Shown here: one piece after another, positions 1 through 5,392 of the stretch
Numbering within the stretch: the first letter of the stretch is position 1
Layout: every line of letters begins with the position of its first letter
Assembly (NCBI GenBank): GCA_031273445.1
Contig: JAISRV010000248.1
Span: forward strand, 1-6,362
Origin: Candidatus Adiutrix sp.
GTDB taxonomy: Bacteria; Desulfobacterota; Desulfarculia; Adiutricales; Adiutricaceae
Direction: 5' to 3'
DNA: 6,362 nt
Translations under genes and position numbers: made by a program
The notes under the pieces: model-generated
The model's input: the letters and a program-made list of their open reading frames with translations, nothing else
Databases searched by the model: none
What the model was told of the DNA's origin: nothing

Positions 1-132
1 GGCCGGCTGGGCTTCAAAAGCAAGGGCCTGGGTTTTCAAGCCTGGTCGCCAGATGACATGGCCAAGTCCCGCGAAAACCTTTCCCGTTATCTGATGGCGG
101 CGGCCGTCCGGGCCAAAAATCGGCCCCGTTGA
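1..132 (+). CDS. C-terminal fragment of an unidentified protein
   Basis: Frame 1 is open from the window edge to a TGA at 130-132 and encodes 43 residues, ending AAAVRAKNRPR. The segment is mixed hydrophobic and basic, has no membrane-like stretch, and uses the same GC-rich codons as the following genes, so it is probably the tail of a real gene cut by the window. I do not recognise the family from this short end. It is separated from the next gene by 79 nt containing a hairpin, so it may belong either to the same operon or to the preceding one. No function is proposed. Confidence 0.6.
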   Translation, partial: GRLGFKSKGLGFQAWSPDDMAKSRENLSRYLMAAAVRAKNRPR

Positions 133-147
133 ACTTAAGTCCGTAAA

Positions 148-164
148 CAGGGGCCGCGCCCCTG
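148..164 (+). terminator. GC-rich hairpin in the leader of the BKACE gene, possible weak terminator
   Basis: CAGGGGC (148-154) and GCCCCTG (158-164) form a perfect 7-bp stem with a 3-nt CGC loop, 16 nt after the upstream stop codon. It is followed by AT-rich sequence (165-177) rather than a T-run, so it is not a canonical intrinsic terminator. It could be a weak terminator, a processing or stability element, or part of a 5' leader. The TATAAA hexamers just after it (166-171 and 172-177) could serve as -10 elements, but I see no convincing -35 at the right spacing. Confidence 0.35.
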
Positions 165-211
165 ATATAAATATAAAGCCATTCGCGTCAGGCGCGTCGA
201 CAGGAGCAAAC

Positions 212-1051
212 ATGTCTGATCAAGTAATAATCACCGTGGCCACCACCGGCGCCTGGCCCGGCAAGAAGGACAACCCGGCCATTCCCTTGACCCCCGGAGA
301 AATCGCCGCCGACGTATATGAGTGCTGGCAGGCCGGGGCGGCTGTGGCCCATTTGCACATGCGGGATGATCAGGGTCAGGGAACGATGGATAAGGAAAAG
401 TTCAGGGAGACGGTGGGGCTGATTCAGGAGAAATGCGATATCGTCCTGAACCTGACCACCTCCGGGGATTTGAAGGCCACCGATGAAACCAGAATGGCCC
501 ACCTGATTGAGCTCAAGCCCGAAATGGCCTCTTACGACTGCGGCAGCATGAACTGGGGGCATAACGACGTCTTCTACAACGCTCCCCAGTTTTTGGAAAA
601 GCTGGGTCAGGTCATGCAGGCCAACGGGGTCAAGCCCGAAGTGGAAATCTTTGATGGAGGCATGATCTATAACTCGTTTTATTACCAAAAAAAAGGCGTC
701 CTGAAAGCTCCCCTCCATTACCAGTTCGTGCTGGGGGCGCCGGGAGGGCTGGAGGCCACGGTCAGGAATCTGGTCTTCCTTCAGAGCCTGATTCCCGAAG
801 AGGCCACCTGGTCGGCCCTGGGGATAGGCAAGGGCCACCTGCCCATTCTCTATGCCGCGCTGGCCCTGGGCGGCCACATCAGAGTGGGCCTGGAAGACAA
901 CGTCTTCTATTCCAAAGGCGTTCTGGCTAAAAACAACGCCGAGTTCGTGGCCCGCGCCGCCCGCATCGTCCGGGAGATGAACAAGGTTCCGGCCAAACCT
1001 GATGAGGCCCGGGCTTTGCTGGGACTAAAAACCAAAGGAGAAAGGCAATGA
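212..1051 (+). CDS. BKACE-family beta-keto acid cleavage enzyme (DUF849, Kce-like)
   Basis: This 279-residue protein has the length and pattern of the BKACE family, zinc-dependent TIM-barrel enzymes that condense a beta-keto acid with acetyl-CoA and cleave it to acetoacetate plus a new acyl-CoA. Visible markers are the N-terminal ITVATTGA strand, the metal-binding HLH motif (H47, H49), an NLTTSG segment (80-85), PEVEIFDGG (142-150, with E143) and RVGLEDN (224-230), where R224, E228 and D229 match the expected third metal ligand and catalytic surroundings. The ATG is preceded by AGGAG five bases upstream. The TGA overlaps the thiolase start as ATGA, implying translational coupling. The best known member is Kce of lysine fermentation, but the family has many substrates (for example dehydrocarnitine), and no lysine-fermentation genes are visible here, so the substrate is left open. 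Confidence 0.93.
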   Translation: MSDQVIITVATTGAWPGKKDNPAIPLTPGEIAADVYECWQAGAAVAHLHMRDDQGQGTMDKEKFRETVGLIQEKCDIVLNLTTSGDLKATDETRMAHLIELKPEMASYDCGSMNWGHNDVFYNAPQFLEKLGQVMQANGVKPEVEIFDGGMIYNSFYYQKKGVLKAPLHYQFVLGAPGGLEATVRNLVFLQSLIPEEATWSALGIGKGHLPILYAALALGGHIRVGLEDNVFYSKGVLAKNNAEFVARAARIVREMNKVPAKPDEARALLGLKTKGERQ

Positions 1052-2226
1052 AAGACGTAGTCATAGTCGGCGCCGCCCGCACGGCCATCGGCGCCTTCAA
1101 CGGGGCCCTGGCCTCGGTTCCGGCCGTGGAACTGGGGGCTCTGGTCATCAAAGAAGTTCTGAACCGGGCCGGGCTTCCGGCCGACGCGCCGGATGAAATC
1201 ATTATGGGTCAGGTGCTCCAGGCCGGGCTGGGGCAGAACCCGGCCCGCCAGGCGGCCGTCAAGGCCGGAATTCCGGCGGAAACCCCGGCTCTGACCCTCA
1301 ATAAAGTCTGCGGCTCGGGCTTAAAAGCCGTGGCCCTGGCCGCCCAGGCCATCAGGGCCGGCGAAGCCGACTGCCTGGCGGCCGGGGGGATGGAAAACAT
1401 GTCCCGGGCCCCTTATGTCCTGGATCAGGTCCGCTGGGGTTTACGGATGGGCCCCGGCCGAATGACCGACGAAATGATCCAGGACGGCCTCTGGGACGCC
1501 TTCAACAATTACCACATGGGCATCACCGCCGAGAACGTGGCCGAAAAGTTCGGCCTGACCCGGCTGGAGCAGGACGAAGCGGCCCTTAAATCACAAAAAA
1601 AAGCCGTGGCCGCCATCGACGCCGGCGCCTTTAAAAAGGAAATCGTGCCGGTGGTCATCGCCGGCAAAAAAGGGGAAACCGTCTTTGACCAGGATGAATA
1701 TCCCCGCCGGGAGGCCAGCGCGGAAGCCCTGGCCAAGCTCAAACCGGCTTTCAAGGAAAACGGCGCCGTCACCGCCGGCAACGCCTCCGGCCTCAATGAC
1801 GGGGCGGCGGCCGTGCTGGTCATGTCGGCTGAAAAGGCCGAACAGCTGGGCCTGACCCCTCTGGCCCACATCAAGGCGGCGGCCTCAGCCGGGGTGGAGC
1901 CCGCGTTGATGGGCCTGGGCCCCATACCGGCCGCCCGCCGGGCTCTGGCCAAAGCCGGCTGGTCCGTGGACGACCTTGATCTCATTGAAGCCAACGAGGC
2001 TTTCGCCGCCCAATTTCTGGCCGTGGGCCGGGAACTGGGCTTCCCCGAGGATAAGGTCAACGTCAACGGCGGGGCCATCGCCCTGGGCCACCCTATCGGG
2101 GCCAGCGGCGCCCGTATTCTGGTGACCCTCCTTCACGCCCTGGAGGCCCGGAATCTCAAAAAAGGCCTGGCCGCCCTCTGCATCGGCGGCGGCCTGGGCG
2201 TGGCCATGCTGGTCGAGCGTAAGTGA
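1048..2226 (+). CDS. atoB: acetyl-CoA acetyltransferase (acetoacetyl-CoA thiolase)
   Basis: This is a full-length, 392-residue type II thiolase that interconverts acetoacetyl-CoA plus CoA and two acetyl-CoA in the cytoplasm. The catalytic set is complete: nucleophilic C88 in NKVCGSG, H348 in [16 protein letters not shown], and C378 in LCIGGG near the C-terminus, with the NEAFAAQ motif also present. The N-terminus [16 protein letters not shown] is typical of acetoacetyl-CoA thiolases. The start is fixed by AGGAG about 7-10 bases upstream and by the 4-base overlap with the BKACE stop codon. Between a BKACE enzyme and an acetoacetate CoA-transferase, the degradative direction (thiolysis to acetyl-CoA) is the likely role. 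A somewhat longer-chain beta-ketothiolase activity cannot be excluded by eye. Confidence 0.95.
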   Translation: MKDVVIVGAARTAIGAFNGALASVPAVELGALVIKEVLNRAGLPADAPDEIIMGQVLQAGLGQNPARQAAVKAGIPAETPALTLNKVCGSGLKAVALAAQAIRAGEADCLAAGGMENMSRAPYVLDQVRWGLRMGPGRMTDEMIQDGLWDAFNNYHMGITAENVAEKFGLTRLEQDEAALKSQKKAVAAIDAGAFKKEIVPVVIAGKKGETVFDQDEYPRREASAEALAKLKPAFKENGAVTAGNASGLNDGAAAVLVMSAEKAEQLGLTPLAHIKAAASAGVEPALMGLGPIPAARRALAKAGWSVDDLDLIEANEAFAAQFLAVGRELGFPEDKVNVNGGAIALGHPIGASGARILVTLLHALEARNLKKGLAALCIGGGLGVAMLVERK

Positions 2227-2233
2227 GGACATC

Positions 2234-2881
2234 ATGGCCAAAATAATCAGCAAACAGCAAGCGGCCGCCCTGATCCCCGACGGGGCCAGCGTCATGTTCG
2301 GCGGGTTCATGAACTGCGGCGGCCCCAAAACCGTGGTCGAGGCCCTGATCGAAGCCGGGCGCAAAGACCTGACCTTTATCTGCAACGACTCCGGCCTGCC
2401 GGGCATCGGGGTGGCCAAACTGATCGAGAACAAAAGGGTCAAAAAAATCATCGCCACCCATGTGGGCCTGAACCAGGAGACCGGGCGACAGATCAACGCC
2501 GGGGAAATCGAATACGAACTGATCCCCCAGGGCACTTTCGTCGAACGCATCCGGGCGGCCGGGGCCGGCTTGGGCGGCGTCCTGACCCCCACCGGGGTGG
2601 GCACCATTGTGGCCGACGGCAAAGAGGTTCACAGCTTCGAAGGCCGTTCCTATCTGCTGGAGCGGCCTTTGAAAGCCGACTTCGCCGTGATCCGGGGCCG
2701 CCGGGCCGACCCTCTGGGCAACATCAGCTATCGCCGGGCCACCCGCAATTTCAACGTGGCCATGGCCACGGCCGCCGAGGTGGTCATCGCCGAAGTCGAA
2801 GAGATTGTGGAAGCGGGTCAGATCGACCCCGACCAGGTCATGACCCCCGGCATTTTCGTCGACTATCTGGTCCGGGCTTGA
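2234..2881 (+). CDS. atoD: acetate/acetoacetate-type CoA-transferase, subunit A (AtoD-like)
   Basis: This 215-residue protein is the alpha subunit of a family I CoA-transferase, which moves CoA from an acyl-CoA donor to a short-chain acid such as acetoacetate. Supporting motifs are VMFGGFMNCGGP (20-31), NDSGLPGIGVAKLI (51-64), THVGLN (75-80), and the conserved stretch from ELIPQGTF (95-102) to GVLTPTGVGT (115-124). The ATG lies 7 nt after the thiolase stop, with GAGGA spanning that stop as ribosome binding site. The partner subunit follows 11 nt downstream, giving the usual heterodimeric arrangement. Substrate range within the family (acetate, butyrate, 3-oxoacids) cannot be read from sequence; acetoacetate is inferred from the neighbours. 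Confidence 0.92.
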   Translation: MAKIISKQQAAALIPDGASVMFGGFMNCGGPKTVVEALIEAGRKDLTFICNDSGLPGIGVAKLIENKRVKKIIATHVGLNQETGRQINAGEIEYELIPQGTFVERIRAAGAGLGGVLTPTGVGTIVADGKEVHSFEGRSYLLERPLKADFAVIRGRRADPLGNISYRRATRNFNVAMATAAEVVIAEVEEIVEAGQIDPDQVMTPGIFVDYLVRA

Positions 2882-2892
2882 AGGAGGCCGTC

Positions 2893-3540
2893 ATGAATCC
2901 AAAGGAATTGATCGCCAGAAGAGTGGCCCGGGAATTCAACGACGGCGATTTCGTCAACCTGGGCATCGGCATCCCGACCATGGTGGCCGATTATCTGCCC
3001 GAAGGGGTCAGTATTTTCCTCCACGCCGAAAACGGCTTTCTGGGCATGGGCCCGGCCCCGGCAGCGGGAAACGAAGACTGGGACATCGTCAACGCCGGCG
3101 GCCAGCCCTCCAGCATCCTGCCCGGCGGGGCCAGTTTCGACAGTCTGACCTCTTTCGGCATCATTCGCGGCGGCCATCTCAAAGCCACCGTGCTCGGGGC
3201 CCTGGAAGTGGACCAGGAAGGCAATCTGGCCAACTGGATGATACCCGGCAAAATGGTGCCCGGCATGGGCGGGGCCATGGACCTGGTGGTCGGCGCCCGT
3301 CAGGTCATCATCGCCATGGAGCATACCGCTAAAGGCCGCCCCAAAATCCTCAAAAAATGCTCCCTGCCCTTAACCGCGGTCAAGGAGGCGGATTTGATCG
3401 TGACCGAAATGGGCGTCTTCGACTACCGGGACGGTCTGACCCTGATCGAGATCGGTCCGGGCGTGAACCTGGACGATCTCAAAGCGGTCACTCCGGCCGA
3501 ATACAAAATCTCGCCCGATCTGAAAACCATGGCCGCCTAA
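2893..3540 (+). CDS. atoA: acetate/acetoacetate-type CoA-transferase, subunit B (AtoA-like)
   Basis: This is the beta subunit of the family I CoA-transferase and carries the catalytic glutamate, E46 in the HAENGFLGMG segment (44-53), which forms the covalent glutamyl-CoA thioester intermediate. Other family marks are NLGIGIPT (22-29), NAGGQPSSILPGGASFDS and the GGAMDLVVGA region. I chose the ATG at 2893, giving 215 residues, because a strong AAGGAGG (2881-2887) sits five bases before it. An in-frame TTG at 2878 would start upstream of that site, inside the end of atoD. A perfect inverted repeat spans its stop codon (3531-3549). The subunit is useful only with the AtoD-like partner immediately upstream. 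Confidence 0.93.
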   Translation: MNPKELIARRVAREFNDGDFVNLGIGIPTMVADYLPEGVSIFLHAENGFLGMGPAPAAGNEDWDIVNAGGQPSSILPGGASFDSLTSFGIIRGGHLKATVLGALEVDQEGNLANWMIPGKMVPGMGGAMDLVVGARQVIIAMEHTAKGRPKILKKCSLPLTAVKEADLIVTEMGVFDYRDGLTLIEIGPGVNLDDLKAVTPAEYKISPDLKTMAA

Positions 3541-3549
3541 CCGGCGGCC
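3531..3549 (+). other. inverted repeat spanning the atoA stop codon
   Basis: GGCCGCC (3531-3537) and GGCGGCC (3543-3549) form a perfect 7-bp GC-only stem with loop TAACC, so the loop contains the TAA stop codon. No T-run follows, so it is not a standard terminator. It may stabilise the upstream mRNA end or reduce read-through into the next gene, whose apparent ribosome binding site begins 24 nt later. Confidence 0.45.
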
Positions 3550-3572
3550 GACCACAGGCGAAAGCGGCTTAT

Positions 3573-3598
3573 AAGGAGGTAGTTTTATGGCGGACAGT
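3573..3598 (+). promoter_or_regulatory. stranded ribosome binding site and first codons of the interrupted methyltransferase-like gene
   Basis: AAGGAGG at 3573-3579 is a near-perfect Shine-Dalgarno sequence placed 7 nt before an ATG at 3587. Reading on gives only 16 codons (MADSHDLRQSRRLEIA) before a TGA at 3635-3637, and those codons run into the insertion-sequence end hairpin at 3604. The spacing from atoA (46 nt) fits the next gene of the operon. The most economical reading is that this is the native start of the gene now found from about 4240, cut off by the insertion. Only the first four or so codons are likely host sequence, and the exact junction is uncertain. Confidence 0.65.
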
Positions 3599-3603
3599 CA
3601 TGA

Positions 3604-3622
3604 CCTCCGGCAGAGCCGGAGG
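3604..3622 (-). repeat. insertion-sequence end hairpin, transposase-distal (right) end
   Basis: CCTCCGGC (3604-3611) and GCCGGAGG (3615-3622) pair perfectly over 8 bp around an AGA loop (TCT on the tnpA-sense strand). It shares its inner stem and loop with the hairpin at 4207-4225 in the same orientation, the geometry of TnpA binding sites at the two ends of IS200/IS605 elements. Confidence 0.8.
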
Positions 3623-3636
3623 CTTGAGATAGCGTG

Positions 3637-3682
3637 AACCGCTCAAAGCGGTTAATGTTTGGTCCGCCTAAAGGCGGCGGAC
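3637..3682. repeat. two further hairpins between tnpA and the right-end hairpin
   Basis: AACCGCT (3637-3643) pairs with AGCGGTT (3647-3653) around loop CAA, and GTCCGCC (3662-3668) pairs with GGCGGAC (3676-3682) around a 7-nt loop. The second lies 3 nt beyond the tnpA stop codon and could act as a transcript-end structure, but neither strand shows a following T-run. With the end hairpin at 3604-3622, three stem-loops occupy about 80 nt. Confidence 0.5.
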
Positions 3683-3685
3683 GAA

Positions 3686-4123
3686 CTATTCGTTTTCAAA
3701 CAGATTGAGTTGCTCCAGCCTGCGGTCTTCCGTCTCCTGCCGCTGGATGTAACCCTTGATCGTCGCTTCATTCAGGCCAACAGTCGACACATAGTAACCA
3801 CGTGCCCAAAAGTGTTGCCCTGTAAAATTTTGTCGCCGCCCCAAGTAATGGCGAGCTATCGCGATGGCGCTTTTGCCTTTGATAAACCCCATCACCTGGG
3901 CCACTGAATATTTGGGAGGGATTTCTATCAATGCATGCACATGATCCACACACAAATGCCCTTCCACTATTTTGCTCTCCTTTTGCCGGGCAAGGTCATG
4001 AAATATTTCGCCCAAATACTTCCTTAACTCTCCATATAGCCGTTTCTTGCGGTACTTCGGAATCCAGACTATATGGTACTTGCATTCCCACACTGTATGG
4101 GATAAACTATTTTCACTTTTCAT
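3686..4123 (-). CDS. tnpA: IS200-family Y1 transposase TnpA
   Basis: This 145-residue protein is a single-domain HUH transposase that cuts and rejoins single-stranded DNA at the element's ends. The HUH motif is H61-V-H63 in DHVHALIEIPP, and the catalytic tyrosine is most likely Y125 in IKGYIQRQE, following the family-typical HFWARGYYVSTVG (104-116). The N-terminal part HTVWECKYHIVWIPKYRKK is also characteristic. Length is normal for the family and there is no frameshift or internal stop, so the enzyme looks intact. The ATG (complement of 4121-4123) has GAGG six bases upstream, but that site is buried in a leader hairpin. Codon use is less GC-biased than the neighbours, in keeping with a mobile gene. 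Confidence 0.95.
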   Translation of the reverse strand: MKSENSLSHTVWECKYHIVWIPKYRKKRLYGELRKYLGEIFHDLARQKESKIVEGHLCVDHVHALIEIPPKYSVAQVMGFIKGKSAIAIARHYLGRRQNFTGQHFWARGYYVSTVGLNEATIKGYIQRQETEDRRLEQLNLFENE

Positions 4124-4129
4124 CTACAA

Positions 4130-4169
4130 CCTCTTATCAGCCGAACTTTGGCGGTTCACTGATAGGAGG
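4130..4169 (-). promoter_or_regulatory. tnpA leader hairpin sequestering the Shine-Dalgarno sequence
   Basis: On the tnpA strand the ribosome binding site GAGG (complement of 4130-4133) pairs with CCTC (complement of 4166-4169). The stem continues after a one-base mismatch with a 6-bp helix (4135-4140 with 4159-4164) and a 4-bp helix (4143-4146 with 4154-4157) closed by a 7-nt loop. This would block ribosome access to tnpA. Salmonella IS200 is known to repress its transposase through a comparable 5' UTR structure, so the same type of control is inferred here. Confidence 0.7.
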
Positions 4170-4198
4170 TTTCTTTATATTCCCGGAATTGTCAAACT

Positions 4199-5350
4199 TT
4201 GGGAGTCCCCCGGCAGAGCCGGGGGTTTACTTATGTTAATCAGAAACTTTATGAGGAAAATTTAGAACGAATCAAAAAGACCATGCGCTTCGAAAAAACC
4301 GACCGGGTTCCGGTTCTGCCGACGGCCAACGCTTTCTGCACCCGGGTGGCCGGGGTCAGCATGGCCGCCTATTGCGCCGACGGCCCCGGTTCGGCCGATG
4401 TTCACCTCAAATGTTGGAGCAGGATGAACCCCACGGTCGACGCGGTTCAGTGCGACTTGTATAACGTGGGTTTTCTCAATCCCCAATGGCTTTCCAAAGT
4501 CAAGGTTCCCGGAGTGGATCTGCCAGATGACGAGCTCTGGCAGGTCGAAGAGGCGGAATTGATGACGGTCGATGATTACAAAAAAATCATTGACCGCGGT
4601 TTTTACGCTTGGTTCCTGCCCTTCGTCAAAGAAAACCTTGACGACCCCCTGGCCCGGGTGGCCTCGACTATCGCCGCCGGCCCCGAGGCCCGCCGCAAAT
4701 ACACGGCGGCCGGCATCGTCCCCCTGGTCAGCGCCATCGTCACCATCCCCTTCGAACTGTTCTGCGGCGGCCGCTCCATGATCAAATTCATGACCGACAT
4801 GGTCAAACACGGCGATCTTCTTGATGAAGCCCTCAATGTGGCTTCGGCCGAAATGCTGGAGGCCAACCGTCAGATGCTCCGGGCCTCCAAGCCCCTGGGA
4901 GTCTGGGTCGGCGGCTGGCGTTCGGCCAGCACTCTGATGTCGCCCAAAATGTGGGAGCGTTTCGTCTGGCCCTATTTTAAAGCCACGACCGAAATGGTGC
5001 TCGAAGAAGGGGTCATCCCTATCCTTCATCTTGATGCCGACTGGACCAACAGCCTGGATTATTTCAAAGACCTGCCCAAACACAAGTGCATCATGTCCCC
5101 CGACGGGGCCACCGACATAGGCCGGGCCCGCAAAGCGATGGAGGACCACATGGCCATCCTCGGCGACGTTCACGCCGAAATGCTGGCCTTCGACAGCCCC
5201 CGGGAGGTCCGGGATTACGTTCAAAATCTGATCAAAGATTTCGGCGGACGAGGCTACATGGTCTCCTCCGGCTGCGACATTCCTCTGAACGCAAAACCGG
5301 AAAACGTCCAGGCCATGATCAGCGCCGCCCACGAGATGCCGCCGCTGTGA
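4199..5350 (+). CDS. UroD/MtaA-like protein, probable corrinoid-linked methyltransferase, 5' end displaced by insertion
   Basis: The family includes uroporphyrinogen decarboxylase and the MtaA/MtbA-type methylcobamide:coenzyme M methyltransferases; anaerobes hold many uncharacterised members thought to transfer methyl groups via corrinoid proteins. The homologous region appears to begin at NQKLYEENLERIKKTMRFEKTDRVPVLP (about 4238) and runs to a normal C-terminus. Numbered from the TTG at 4199, candidate metal ligands are H277 and D279 in PILHLDADW and C359 in VSSGCDIP. MtaA-type enzymes use H-x-C plus a distal Cys, so D279 is a deviation. The open frame begins inside the insertion sequence with a TTG lacking a ribosome binding site. 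The next in-frame start, ATG 4283, also lacks one and would remove the conserved start of the fold. The native start is probably at 3587. The gene may be poorly expressed or silent, though its body is intact. Confidence 0.75.
   Translation: MGVPRQSRGFTYVNQKLYEENLERIKKTMRFEKTDRVPVLPTANAFCTRVAGVSMAAYCADGPGSADVHLKCWSRMNPTVDAVQCDLYNVGFLNPQWLSKVKVPGVDLPDDELWQVEEAELMTVDDYKKIIDRGFYAWFLPFVKENLDDPLARVASTIAAGPEARRKYTAAGIVPLVSAIVTIPFELFCGGRSMIKFMTDMVKHGDLLDEALNVASAEMLEANRQMLRASKPLGVWVGGWRSASTLMSPKMWERFVWPYFKATTEMVLEEGVIPILHLDADWTNSLDYFKDLPKHKCIMSPDGATDIGRARKAMEDHMAILGDVHAEMLAFDSPREVRDYVQNLIKDFGGRGYMVSSGCDIPLNAKPENVQAMISAAHEMPPL
4207..4225 (-). repeat. insertion-sequence end hairpin, transposase-proximal (left) end
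   Basis: CCCCCGGC (4207-4214) and GCCGGGGG (4218-4225) form a perfect 8-bp stem with loop AGA (TCT on the tnpA strand). It differs from the hairpin at 3604-3622 only at one compensated base pair (C-G here, T-A there), which preserves pairing and supports a functional structure. Confidence 0.8.
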
Positions 5351-5392
5351 CCCGCCCGTCTGACTGACTCGTCTCTGACCGGGAGGCTGGAA

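Larger units (their letters stand above)
3599..4237 (-). mobile_element. IS200-type insertion sequence (IS200/IS605 family, tnpA only)
   Basis: This element of roughly 640 bp carries a single Y1/HUH transposase gene and no tnpB. Each side has a perfect 8-bp hairpin with the same AGA loop and a shared CCGGCAGAGCCGG core (3604-3622 and 4207-4225), as expected for ends of this family, which recognises subterminal hairpins on one DNA strand instead of terminal inverted repeats. No target duplication is expected or seen. Base composition is clearly less GC-rich than the flanks. The boundaries given are estimates: the left edge lies between about 3590 and 3604 and the right edge between about 4226 and 4245. 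It appears complete and so may be active. Confidence 0.85.

Noticed and set aside
688..695. Run of eight A in the BKACE gene, a possible slippery site or sequencing error
   Set aside because: The frame is continuous with family features on both sides and no alternative frame offers a meaningful product, so there is no sign of programmed or accidental frameshift.
188..877. A 229-codon - strand frame opposite the BKACE gene
   Set aside because: Glycine/histidine-rich product without motifs, antisense to a gene with complete active-site residues.
1885..2632. Long - strand frames across the thiolase/AtoD junction
   Set aside because: They cross two well-supported + strand genes and show no family motifs; they are compositional shadows.
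3604..3682. Series of hairpins read as a CRISPR array or REP cluster
   Set aside because: The stems differ in sequence and spacing with no regular repeat unit or spacers; position beside tnpA explains the outer one as an insertion-sequence end.
4174..4195. TTGACA (complement of 4190-4195) and TATAAA (complement of 4174-4179) upstream of tnpA as a promoter
   Set aside because: The two hexamers are separated by only 10 nt, far short of the usual 16-18, and no other good -10 lies at the right distance from TTGACA.
3599..4237. TnpB and guide (omega) RNA at the insertion sequence
   Set aside because: The element holds only tnpA; no tnpB coding sequence or remnant is present between the end hairpins, so there is no basis for an omega RNA.
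4233..4265. Short + strand frame from ATG 4233 (MLIRNFMRKI)
   Set aside because: It is out of frame with the conserved methyltransferase-like body, stops after 10 codons and has no ribosome binding site.
4262..5332. A 356-codon open frame on the - strand opposite the UroD/MtaA-like gene
   Set aside because: Its protein is low-complexity (rich in G, H, D, V, F) with no recognisable motif, and it mirrors a clear gene with strong third-position GC bias, which commonly keeps the antisense frame open.
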